Assembly: GCA_034928145.1 (NCBI GenBank)
Contig: JAYFPE010000016.1
Location: 45,889-109,888 of the forward strand
From: Pelethousia sp034928145
Lineage (GTDB): Bacteria; Bacillota; Clostridia; Christensenellales; CAG-138
Direction of reading: 5' to 3'
Length of the DNA stretch: 64,000 nt
In this document: piece by piece, positions 33,785 through 41,590 of the stretch
Layout of the letters: each line of letters begins with the position of its first letter
Numbering within the stretch: position 1 is the first letter of the stretch
Made by a program: the position numbers and the translations under genes
The notes under the pieces: generated by a model
Told to the model about the DNA's origin: nothing
Database searches by the model: none
What the model saw: the letters and a program-made list of their open reading frames with translations, nothing else

Positions 33785-34576
33785 ATGAGAAACGAATGCA
33801 TTGAGTATCTGAGCACATACCGAACGGTAATATCCGCTACCACGGGTATTCCGATCTATTCCCAGCTTGAATATATCCTCGCCAATATGATTGATGAGAA
33901 TGTTATCGGTGATGGAGAGGAGTTTTTCAGCGAAGAAGAAATATCGGATGCGCTGGGGATCAGCCGCCCTACCGTTAACAAGGCGATGAATACGCTCATT
34001 GATAAGGGCTATATCACCCGGGAGCGCGGAAAACGCTCTTATGTGAGCAGCCCCCATAAGCTACCGCTGTTATTTATTGAGGAGTTGATCAGCTTTGGCG
34101 AGATGCTGGATCGGCAGAAGATCGAGTATTCCACCAAGCTGCTGACACGGCAGATATGCCGGGCGGATAGCCTGCAAAGCCAGCGTTTGCGCCTCGCGGA
34201 GGGGAGCGAACTTGTGCATCTGCAAAGGCTCAGGTTTGTGATGGACGAGCCGATCATCGTGGTTGATTCATGGTGCGACGCAAAGCGGTTCCATTGGCTG
34301 ATGGATATTCCCGCGGAAGGCTTTTCCGCCAGCCTTATCCGCATGATGCAGGAAAAGATGAACATAAAAATCGAATATGCGGAACGTGAGGTGTTCGCGG
34401 CCAGAATGAACGCTCACGACGCGCTTTTACTGCAAGCTTCGCTATGGGAGCCGTGCATGAACCTCAGATCCACCAATTATGATACGAATCATGAGCCGGT
34501 GGAGATGTTTTCCTCCAGGCTTAAGGGCAACCGCTGTGTGCTTAGGACAAAGCTTGAGGCGGCATCAAAGAAATAA
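33785..34576 (+). CDS. GntR-family transcriptional regulator with UTRA-type effector domain
   Basis: A 263-residue regulator. The winged helix-turn-helix lies at about residues 22-88 (ALGISRPTVNKAMNTLIDKGYI is the recognition part, quoted here as ISRPTVNKAMN). The C-terminal UTRA-type domain has the typical LQRLRFVMDEPI and later VFAARMNAHDALLLQ segments, which bind a phosphorylated or free sugar effector. It probably controls the operon upstream through the palindrome at 20903. The start has only a weak ribosome binding site. A -10 of its own lies 80 bases upstream. Confidence 0.87.
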   Translation: MRNECIEYLSTYRTVISATTGIPIYSQLEYILANMIDENVIGDGEEFFSEEEISDALGISRPTVNKAMNTLIDKGYITRERGKRSYVSSPHKLPLLFIEELISFGEMLDRQKIEYSTKLLTRQICRADSLQSQRLRLAEGSELVHLQRLRFVMDEPIIVVDSWCDAKRFHWLMDIPAEGFSASLIRMMQEKMNIKIEYAEREVFAARMNAHDALLLQASLWEPCMNLRSTNYDTNHEPVEMFSSRLKGNRCVLRTKLEAASKK

Positions 34577-34646
34577 AAGAAATATATAAGAGGAACGCCT
34601 TTGCGGAGCATATCCGCAAAGGCTTATCGTTTGAGAGGAAAACCAC

Positions 34647-36320
34647 ATGAACCAAAAAGTCGTAATTATCGGCGGCGTTGCGGGCGGTGCGTCCGCTGCC
34701 GCGAGGCTTAGGCGGCTGTGCGAGGGGTGCGAAATACGCGTCTTCGAGCGCGGCGCTTATATTTCATATGCGAATTGCGGGCTGCCTTACCATATTGGCG
34801 GCATAATACCCCAGCGCAAGGCGCTGCTGCTGCAAACCCCCGAAAAAATGAAGGCCCGCTTTAATGTGGACGTAGCCACCCATGCCGAGGTGGTGCAAAT
34901 CTTGCCGGCTGAAAAAAAGGTGCGCGTGCATACGCAGGAAGGCGAGGCGTATTTTGAAACCTACGACAAGCTTATCATTGCCACGGGCTCGTCTCCCGTG
35001 ATGCCTTCTATACCTGGCGTTGATTCGCAGCGGATATTCCAGGTGTGGACACTGCCGGATACAGACAAGATCAAGGAACACTTAAGCGCGCGGGGCGTTA
35101 AGCACGTGGCAGTGATAGGCGGCGGCTTCATCGGGCTGGAGATGGCGGAAAACCTGCGGGCGCTTGGCCTGGAGGTTTCCATCATCGAAATGCTGGATCA
35201 GGTTATGGCGCCGCTAGATTACGAGATGGCGCGCATCCTGCACGGCAACATTACGGAAAACGGCGTGGAACTAATATTGGGGGATGGCGTTAAGGCGTTT
35301 ACCGAGACCGGCGAAAGTGTAGAAATATTGCTCGCGAGCGGCCGCAAGGTAGCGGCGGATGCGGTTATCCTCGCCATGGGCGTAAGACCAAACGGCAAGG
35401 TGGCCGCAGAGGCGGGGATCGCCGTCAATGCCCGGGGCGGTATAATCGTGGATTCCCATATGCGCACCTCACTGCCGGATATATATGCTGTGGGCGATGT
35501 TGTGGAAGTTATGGATTATGTGGATGGTGAGCCAACCATGATACCCCTTGCCGGCCCAGCCAACAAGCAGGGAAGGCTGGTGGCCGCCAATCTATTGGGC
35601 GGCCATGAGGAATACAAAGGCACCCAGGGAACCTGCATCGCCAAAGTATTCGATTACGCCGCGGCGGCTACCGGGCACAATGAAAAACAGCTGCAAAAAA
35701 AGGGCCTTATAAAAGGCCGCGATTATGATACCGTTACCATCGTGCAAAAATCCCATGCGGGCTATTATCCGGGCGCGACGCCTACGGTGCTCAAGGCGGT
35801 ATATGCCGCGGATACGGGCAAGATACTCGGCGCGCAGGTCGTAGGCAAGCATGGGGTAGATAAGCGCATCGACACCATATCGGTAGCTATGCACTTTGGC
35901 GCTTGTGTGGACGATCTCTTGGAGCTTGAAACCGCATATGCGCCGCCGTTCTCCGCCGCTAAGGATCCGGTCAACATGCTGGGCTTCGCGGCGCAAAATG
36001 CACGAAGGGGACTTGTCCGGTTTTCCGATTGGAAAGCCGCCGAAAACAAGGCGGAGGGAACCGTGCTGCTGGATGTGCGTACCGCCGCTGAGCGCGGCGA
36101 ATATGGAATTCCTGAAACGCTAAATATACCCCTGGAAGAGCTGCGCACACGGTTGGGCGAACTGGACAAAAGCAAGACCTACGTGCTATTTTGCGGCATT
36201 GGCGTAAGAGCGTATGTTGCTGTGCGCATCATGGCGGCGGCAGGCTTTGAGCAAGTGTATGTATACCCGGGCGGCAGCACGCTGCATCTTATGCTGTACG
36301 GCGGGTCAAGCGCGCAATGA
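34647..36320 (+). CDS. CoA-disulfide reductase/rhodanese fusion
   Basis: A 557-residue flavoprotein. An FAD motif GGVAGGASAA, the single redox cysteine C44 in SYANCGLPY and an NAD(P) motif GGGFIGLE match CoA-disulfide reductases and related NADH oxidases. A C-terminal rhodanese domain follows (about 455-557) with its cysteine C516 in LFCGIGVRAY. CoADR-RHD proteins reduce CoA disulfide, CoA persulfide or polysulfide. It is the second thiol-disulfide flavoprotein of the locus. GAGAGGAAAA precedes the ATG. It overlaps the HAD gene by 4 bases. Confidence 0.9.
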   Translation: MNQKVVIIGGVAGGASAAARLRRLCEGCEIRVFERGAYISYANCGLPYHIGGIIPQRKALLLQTPEKMKARFNVDVATHAEVVQILPAEKKVRVHTQEGEAYFETYDKLIIATGSSPVMPSIPGVDSQRIFQVWTLPDTDKIKEHLSARGVKHVAVIGGGFIGLEMAENLRALGLEVSIIEMLDQVMAPLDYEMARILHGNITENGVELILGDGVKAFTETGESVEILLASGRKVAADAVILAMGVRPNGKVAAEAGIAVNARGGIIVDSHMRTSLPDIYAVGDVVEVMDYVDGEPTMIPLAGPANKQGRLVAANLLGGHEEYKGTQGTCIAKVFDYAAAATGHNEKQLQKKGLIKGRDYDTVTIVQKSHAGYYPGATPTVLKAVYAADTGKILGAQVVGKHGVDKRIDTISVAMHFGACVDDLLELETAYAPPFSAAKDPVNMLGFAAQNARRGLVRFSDWKAAENKAEGTVLLDVRTAAERGEYGIPETLNIPLEELRTRLGELDKSKTYVLFCGIGVRAYVAVRIMAAAGFEQVYVYPGGSTLHLMLYGGSSAQ

Positions 36321-36964
36321 AATACGAATTGGTATTATTCGATCTGGATGGCACCCTGATCGACACTTCGCCCGGCATTTTCCATAGCATACGCTATGCC
36401 GAGAAGATGATGAATCTACCGCCCGTCTCTTCGGATAAACTGCCCGCGTTTATCGGCCCGCCTACCCAAGACAGCTATCGTAAATACTATTCGCTGGATG
36501 AAGATCGCGTCATCCGGGCGTCGTTGTATCACCGGCAGTATGAACTGAAGAAAGCCCTGTACGAATCGGAGGTATATCCCGGCATGCATGGGCTGCTGGG
36601 GAGATTGCTGGACGCGGGCGTAAAATGCGGCGTTACTACAATTAAAGCCCAGGAGACTTCCGAAGATATCCTGCGTCACCATGGGCTAACGGGCTTTTTT
36701 GAGGTGGTGCTTGGTTCCGACAAGCAGGAGAGCTTCACCAAAGATCAGCTTATCCGCCGGGCGATACGGCTCGCAAAAGCAGAAGGCGCGGTGGTTTTAA
36801 TAGGAGATAGCAGATATGACGCCATAGGAGCAAAAAAGGCGGGCGTGGATTTTATTGGAGTACTGTACGGGTTCGATTTCGCGCAGAAGGAAGATATAGA
36901 CGCCTTTGATAATGTGGGCGTTGCCAGAGATTGCTTTGAACTGGCGGCGCTGCTGGCCGAATAG
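36317..36964 (+). CDS. HAD-superfamily phosphatase (PGP/GPH-like)
   Basis: A 215-residue HAD hydrolase with the nucleophile motif FDLDGTLIDT (D9, D11), a helical cap, a Thr/Lys region (VTTIKAQ) and the acidic motif IGDSRYDAIGA. The closest general class is phosphoglycolate phosphatase-like. In this place it may remove phosphate from dead-end sugar phosphates. Start overlaps the CoADR stop (ATGA). A strong terminator closes the block 45 bases downstream. Confidence 0.85.
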   Translation: MKYELVLFDLDGTLIDTSPGIFHSIRYAEKMMNLPPVSSDKLPAFIGPPTQDSYRKYYSLDEDRVIRASLYHRQYELKKALYESEVYPGMHGLLGRLLDAGVKCGVTTIKAQETSEDILRHHGLTGFFEVVLGSDKQESFTKDQLIRRAIRLAKAEGAVVLIGDSRYDAIGAKKAGVDFIGVLYGFDFAQKEDIDAFDNVGVARDCFELAALLAE

Positions 36965-37008
36965 CGCTGTTGCGAACGCGCATAACGGCATGATGCATAC
37001 GAACCATA

Positions 37009-37053
37009 AAAACCGATAGCCGCTGGCGCGAGAGCGCCGCGGCTATCGGTTTT
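37009..37053 (+). terminator. Terminator closing the carbohydrate super-locus
   Basis: Stem AAAACCGATAGCCGC / GCGGCTATCGGTTTT with an inner GGCGC-GAGA-GCGCC extension. Long T/A ends on both sides make it usable in both directions. The next gene on the right (aconitase-like) is convergent and ends at 37246. Confidence 0.9.
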
Positions 37054-37133
37054 CTATTGGGATCGGGTTGATGGAGCGCTTATCCGGCGGAGGCCTGGTT
37101 TATGGCCTGCCAGGGCTGTTGCGGCAATAGCGC

Positions 37134-37194
37134 CCAGGGGCGCGGCATAAAGGCGCAGCCTGACGCTACCTCACCCTAAACCGCGCGCCCCTGG
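37134..37194. repeat. Imperfect inverted repeat near the hydratase 3' end
   Basis: CCAGGGGCGCGG (37134-37145) faces CCGCGCGCCCCTGG (37181-37194) across about 35 bases, with a two-base bulge. It lies between the convergent terminator and the hydratase stop. A role as a terminator is unlikely because no T-run follows on either strand. Confidence 0.4.
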
Positions 37195-37245
37195 CCAGCC
37201 GGGCTGGGTCACGGGGCCTTGAGACCGCGTCCCTGCAAACCCTCG

Positions 37246-39486
37246 CTAACTCCCCTTGCGGGCCGCGTAATAGTTCATCAGGCAGCCGTCGAGCAGGATT
37301 TGACGCTCGTCTGCTGTGAGACCCTTGAGCTCCAGGGTAATATCGCTTATACCCGCTTGGGTGATGGCCTTGGCGGGGATGCTCTCCAAACCCTGCTCTA
37401 CGGCGGCGCGGATGCCGGGCACGAAGACCATGTCACCCTCTTCAAAGGGGAATGCGGCCCCGGCGGGCAGGGTAAAGGGCAGGATACCCCAGTTGATGCA
37501 ATTGCTGCGGTAGCGCTTGGTGGCATACTCATAGCAGATATTGGCGGAGCCGCCCAGTACCCGCTGGCAGGAGGCCGCCTGCTCGCGGGCGGAGCCATCG
37601 CCGGGCTTATTAGCAAACACGCAGGAGCCAAAGCCGGTGGTTCGGGCCAGGGCCTGCGCATCGCCGATTTGGGCGAGGGCGTTTTGAATGGACGCGGGAA
37701 GATTGCCTGCCCGGCGCTCCGCCTCCAGCGCGGCGATGGCCTTGCTATGGCCCACATAGGCGGGCACGCGGCGGGAGAGGGTGAATTCGGCCAGGCGCAG
37801 AGGGTTGGAGCGGTAAGAGCTGGTTTCGCCGGAGGGGATCAGCTCGTCTGTGGTGGTCACCGGGTCGCGGATCACGGCGGCCAGTTCCAAGAGAATATTG
37901 TCCGTAAGGGCGTATATCTTGGGCCAATCGGTGATGTTGGGGCCGTAGCGCAGCTCCACCTCGGGTTTGGGGTTGCCAAAGCCGTTGTAGACCCGCTTGG
38001 CATATACGGAGCTGTCGAAATGATATTCGTAGGCGGGCGCTTCGTATTCCACCTCCGTGGCCGGGGTGATGGCGCCGCCGTTTTTCGCTGTGGCGGCGAT
38101 GGAGCGCGCATCCATCAGGGCCACGGCCGCGGCCTGGCCTTCGCCAGGCTTGGAGCCTTCGCGGGTGGGGAAATTGCGGGTTGTGTGGCGCAGGGAGAGG
38201 CCGCGGTTGTTGGGTACGTCCCCGGCGCCGAAGCAGGGCCCGCAGAAGGAGGGCTTGAGGATCGCCCCGGCCTCAAGCAGGGCGGCGGATACGCCGATGC
38301 GGGTCAGCTCCAGGCTCACGGGCACGCTTGTCGGGTAAATGGAAAGGTCGAAATAGCCGTTGCCGATGCTTCCGCCTTGCAGGATGGCCGCCGCCTCGGT
38401 GATATTATCGAACAGGCCGCCCGCGCAGCCGGCGATGATACCCTGATCCGCATAGACCTTGCCATCGCGTATCTTGCCCTGCAGGTTCAGCTTAGCCTTG
38501 GGGAAGGTTTTAGCGGCCTCCTCTTCCACGGCGGCCAAGAGGTTATCCGCATCCTTCAGGAAATCGCGGATGGAATAGGCGTTGGAGGGGTGGAAGGGCA
38601 GGGCGATCATGGGCTCGATGGTGTCGAGGTTAATCGTTATCATGCGGTCATAATAGGCAACGGGGCCGGGGGCAAGGCGGGCGTAGTCTTCCGGCCTGCC
38701 ATGGGTTTTGTAATATTGGGCCACGGCCTCGTCCGTTTCCCAGATGGAGGAGAGGCAGGTTGTCTCGGTGGTCATCACATCGATGCCGTTGCGGAATTCG
38801 ATGGGCAGGTGGGGGAGGGCCGGGCCGGTGAATTCCAGCACCCGGTTCTTTACAAAGCCGCTCGAGAAGGCGGCCCCTACCAGGGCGATGGCCACATCGT
38901 GCGGCCCCACGCCCCGCCTGGGCTTGCCCGTGAGGTAGACCAGCACCACCTCGGGCGCGGGCACATCATAGGTGTTTTCCAGCAGTTGCTTTACCAGCTC
39001 CGGCCCGCCCTCACCCACGCCCATGGTGCCCAGCGCGCCATAGCGGGTGTGGCTGTCCGAACCGAGGATCATGCTGCCGCAGCGGGTCATGGCTTCGCGG
39101 GCATAGCTGTGGATCACGCTCTGGTTGGCCGGCACGTAGATACCGCCGTATTTTTGCGCCGCCGAAAGGCCGAAGACATGGTCGACCTCGTTGATGGTGC
39201 CCCCTACGGCGCAAAGGCTGTTGTGGCAGTTGGTCATGGCATAGGGCAGGGGGAAGCGGGCGAGGCCGCCGGCGCGGGCGCTCTGGATGATGCCCACATA
39301 GGTGATATCGTGGGAGATCAGCTTGTTGAACTTGATGCGCAGCTTTTCCCCGCTATCGGATACATTGTGCGCGCGTAAAATCCGGCTGGCGATGGTTTGC
39401 TTGCGCGCCTGCGCCGGGGCGGCGTCCGCACGCTCTACGGGCGCGCCGTTTACCAGAAACACGCCATGGTTAACGAGTTGTATCAT
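37246..39486 (-). CDS. Aconitase-family hydratase (YbhJ-like)
   Basis: A 746-residue member of the aconitase superfamily. The iron-sulfur ligands are visible as AGCAGG in the middle and the CxxC of SFCGPCFG. The aconitase segment SDSHTRYGALGTMGVGEGG is present in shortened form (SDSHTRYGALG), and the swivel domain carries the GSANICYEYATKRYRSN region. The overall plan resembles the aconitase paralog class typified by E. coli YbhJ more than AcnA or AcnB, so the true substrate is uncertain. The frame opens at 39603, but AAAGGAG lies 8 bases before the ATG at 39486. A promoter lies at 39557-39585. Transcribed alone. Confidence 0.82.
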   Translation of the reverse strand: MIQLVNHGVFLVNGAPVERADAAPAQARKQTIASRILRAHNVSDSGEKLRIKFNKLISHDITYVGIIQSARAGGLARFPLPYAMTNCHNSLCAVGGTINEVDHVFGLSAAQKYGGIYVPANQSVIHSYAREAMTRCGSMILGSDSHTRYGALGTMGVGEGGPELVKQLLENTYDVPAPEVVLVYLTGKPRRGVGPHDVAIALVGAAFSSGFVKNRVLEFTGPALPHLPIEFRNGIDVMTTETTCLSSIWETDEAVAQYYKTHGRPEDYARLAPGPVAYYDRMITINLDTIEPMIALPFHPSNAYSIRDFLKDADNLLAAVEEEAAKTFPKAKLNLQGKIRDGKVYADQGIIAGCAGGLFDNITEAAAILQGGSIGNGYFDLSIYPTSVPVSLELTRIGVSAALLEAGAILKPSFCGPCFGAGDVPNNRGLSLRHTTRNFPTREGSKPGEGQAAAVALMDARSIAATAKNGGAITPATEVEYEAPAYEYHFDSSVYAKRVYNGFGNPKPEVELRYGPNITDWPKIYALTDNILLELAAVIRDPVTTTDELIPSGETSSYRSNPLRLAEFTLSRRVPAYVGHSKAIAALEAERRAGNLPASIQNALAQIGDAQALARTTGFGSCVFANKPGDGSAREQAASCQRVLGGSANICYEYATKRYRSNCINWGILPFTLPAGAAFPFEEGDMVFVPGIRAAVEQGLESIPAKAITQAGISDITLELKGLTADERQILLDGCLMNYYAARKGS

Positions 39487-39556
39487 GCTTGCTTCTCCTT
39501 TATGCTTGGATTCGAAGGGATGGTTCAATGCTTTTCCACGGGCCGTCTTTTTCTTC

Positions 39557-39585
39557 ATATTAACCCATGGCGGCGGGCATTTCAA
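39557..39585 (-). promoter_or_regulatory. Promoter of the aconitase-like hydratase
   Basis: On the minus strand: TTGAAA (39585-39580), 17 bases, TAATAT (39562-39557). The predicted start lies about 64 bases before the ATG. Confidence 0.7.
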
Positions 39586-39601
39586 CGCAATTCGGCCGCG
39601 C

Positions 39602-39636
39602 AAACAAAGAATACCGGCATAGCTGCATACCGGTAT
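39602..39636 (-). terminator. Terminator after uppP
   Basis: On the minus strand the stem ATACCGGTAT / ATGCCGGTAT (one G-U pair, loop GCAGCT) is followed by TCTTTGTTTG. It lies 15 bases after the uppP stop. Confidence 0.8.
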
Positions 39637-39651
39637 ATGGCGGCGCCGTTT

Positions 39652-40446
39652 TTAGAAGAAAACGTGGGTCACGAGCTGGTCGAACAGCACCAGCACGCCC
39701 AGCACGCCGGTGTAGATGGAAAAGCCCAGCAGACTTTTGGTTTTGATCAGCCGCAGCATCCAGCGGATGGCCAAATAGCCGCTTCCTGCGGCCACGGCCA
39801 TGCCTGCGAGGAGGGGACCCCAGGAAAGGCCGGCCATGCCCGCCTCCAGCATATCTCGCGCTTGGAGAACGACCGAGCCCAGGATGGCGGGGATGGAGAG
39901 CAGGAAGGAGAATTCCGCGGCAGATTCCTTATCCAGCCCGAAGAAGCGCGCGCCGGCGATGGTGGAGCCGCTGCGGGAGATACCGGGCAGGATGGCGACC
40001 CCCTGCATGAGGCCGATGCCCAGGGCGCTTTTGGGCGTCATCGACTCAATGCCATGGCTGGTTTTTTGGCGCACGCCAAGGGCGCGCTCGCTCAAATAGA
40101 GGATGCAGGCCGTGGCTACAAAACCCAGGCCCAGGAAGGCCCCCTCGTAGGCTTCGGTAATGAAATCTTTACAAAGCACGGCCAGCACGGCGGTCACCGC
40201 GGTGGCAAGCAGCAGCATGCCCACCTTTTTTTGAAAGGGGTGGCGCAGCATCTCCCAAATGGAGCGCCAGTAAACGGCGAACACGGCAAAGAGGGTGCCC
40301 ACGTGCAGCATGGTGTCGAAAAAGAGCGCGCCCTCATCCACACCGAAGATGTTTTGCAGCAGCACCAGATGGCCCGAACTGGATACGGGCAAAAACTCGC
40401 ATAGGCCCTGCACCAGGCCCAGCAGCATGGCAAGAAAAATACTCAT
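39652..40446 (-). CDS. uppP: Undecaprenyl-diphosphatase
   Basis: UppP (BacA) recycles the undecaprenyl carrier lipid of peptidoglycan synthesis and gives intrinsic bacitracin tolerance. The protein has 264 residues and eight or so membrane segments. The catalytic motifs are clear: LGLVQGLCEFLPVSSSGHL at the N-terminus and PGISRSGSTI later. The frame opens at 40584, but the family start is MSIFLAMLLG at 40446. A strong promoter ends only 6 bases before this ATG, so the mRNA is probably leaderless; no ribosome binding site is visible. Confidence 0.93.
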   Translation of the reverse strand: MSIFLAMLLGLVQGLCEFLPVSSSGHLVLLQNIFGVDEGALFFDTMLHVGTLFAVFAVYWRSIWEMLRHPFQKKVGMLLLATAVTAVLAVLCKDFITEAYEGAFLGLGFVATACILYLSERALGVRQKTSHGIESMTPKSALGIGLMQGVAILPGISRSGSTIAGARFFGLDKESAAEFSFLLSIPAILGSVVLQARDMLEAGMAGLSWGPLLAGMAVAAGSGYLAIRWMLRLIKTKSLLGFSIYTGVLGVLVLFDQLVTHVFF

Positions 40447-40452
40447 GGGTCT

Positions 40453-40481
40453 ATTATAGCCATCCCTTCCCTTTCTTTCAA
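40453..40481 (-). promoter_or_regulatory. uppP promoter (predicts a leaderless mRNA)
   Basis: On the minus strand: TTGAAA (40481-40476), exactly 17 bases, TATAAT (40458-40453). Only six bases (AGACCC) separate the -10 from the uppP ATG, so transcription should start at or next to the A of ATG. Confidence 0.75.
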
Positions 40482-40588
40482 CAGCGGCAGCCCTGCTGGC
40501 GGCCCATTGGCATGAAGTTTTTGTGAACTCGCCCCAGATCCTCCCACAAAAGGAAGGCGATGCTGTATACTTTCCCTTCGGCATAAGA

Positions 40589-40594
40589 TATAAT
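40589..40594 (+). promoter_or_regulatory. Candidate -10 box for the YitT gene
   Basis: A perfect TATAAT lies 55 bases before the YitT-family ATG. No good -35 is seen at 16-18 bases. A second -10-like TATGAT follows at about 40602. Confidence 0.35.
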
Positions 40595-40649
40595 TATGTT
40601 GTATGATTTATGATAGAAAGGCGGGGCAGCGGCCCCGGCAGATTAAACC

Positions 40650-41516
40650 ATGGAGAAGAAAAGGCAAACCTTTAAGTTCGATCCCAAGGAAGATACCATT
40701 ACCCTGCTGATCATCGCCCTGGTGTGCATGATTCATGCCTCGGCCCTCACGGGTTTTTATGTGCCGCACGGCTTCCTTTCAGGCGGCGTAACGGGCGTGG
40801 CTATGCTGGCCAATTATATGACGGGCGTGCCCATGTGGATGGTTATCATCGGCATGAATATCCCCATCTGCCTGGTGGGCATCCGCTTCCTGCGGCCCAA
40901 GAGCATTCTTTTTAGCATCGTGGCTTCGCTGATGTTCTCCATCGCCATGACGATCACCGAGGGCTGGGATTTCGGCGTGCAAAATCCGCTGGTATCGGCT
41001 GCCGCCGGGGCTTCCATCATCGGCTTTACCGGCGCGTGGGTCATCAAGCGGGATGCCACCATGGGGGGCACGGATATCATCTCCGCCATCCTTAGCCGCC
41101 GCTATTCCATCCCTATGGGCACGGTGAGTATCTGCTTCAACTTGGTCATCATGAGCCTGCTGGGCTTTTTACGCGGGCTGGAGCTGGCGCTGGTCTCCAT
41201 GATCGCGATGTTCGTTTGCAACGTGGCCTTCAATGCCGCCCTGCGCGGCCTCAACCGGGTCAACACCCTTTTCATTATCTCGGATAAGTGGGATGAGATC
41301 GCGCCGCTCGTGCTGAACGAGCTGCACAGGGGCGTCACCTATATACACGCGGAAGGCGCCTATACGGGCGTACCCCGCAAGCTGGTCTATTGCATCGTGC
41401 GCTCTGTAGAGCTGGCTAAGGTCAAGAGCATCGTCAAGGAGCAGGATCCGCACGCCCTCTTCTCCATTATCGAAACGCAGGAGGTCGTGGGCCGAGGCTT
41501 TGGCTCCTTTAACTAG
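40650..41516 (+). CDS. YitT family membrane protein
   Basis: A 288-residue protein with five or six membrane segments in the first two thirds (YitT_membrane/DUF161) and a C-terminal soluble DUF2179 domain from about residue 205 (LFIISDKWDEIAPLVLNE, quoted within 20 residues). The motifs GFLSGGVTGVA and GGTDIISAIL are family hallmarks. The physiological role of the family is unknown; a transporter role has been suggested for some members. It lies 75 bases ahead of a peptidase gene and may share its transcript. Confidence 0.88.
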   Translation: MEKKRQTFKFDPKEDTITLLIIALVCMIHASALTGFYVPHGFLSGGVTGVAMLANYMTGVPMWMVIIGMNIPICLVGIRFLRPKSILFSIVASLMFSIAMTITEGWDFGVQNPLVSAAAGASIIGFTGAWVIKRDATMGGTDIISAILSRRYSIPMGTVSICFNLVIMSLLGFLRGLELALVSMIAMFVCNVAFNAALRGLNRVNTLFIISDKWDEIAPLVLNELHRGVTYIHAEGAYTGVPRKLVYCIVRSVELAKVKSIVKEQDPHALFSIIETQEVVGRGFGSFN

Positions 41517-41590
41517 CGGGGCGTAAAATTGATAGCGGGTTTAATCCGCCCCGCATTCATCATACTAGCGATAAAAGGAGGAATACCATC

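Noticed and set aside
37219..39378. 719-codon open frame on the plus strand
   Set aside because: It is antisense to the aconitase-family hydratase. Its composition (Gly/Ala/His/Arg-rich) is typical of a shadow frame in GC-rich DNA, and it has no ribosome binding site or recognisable domain.
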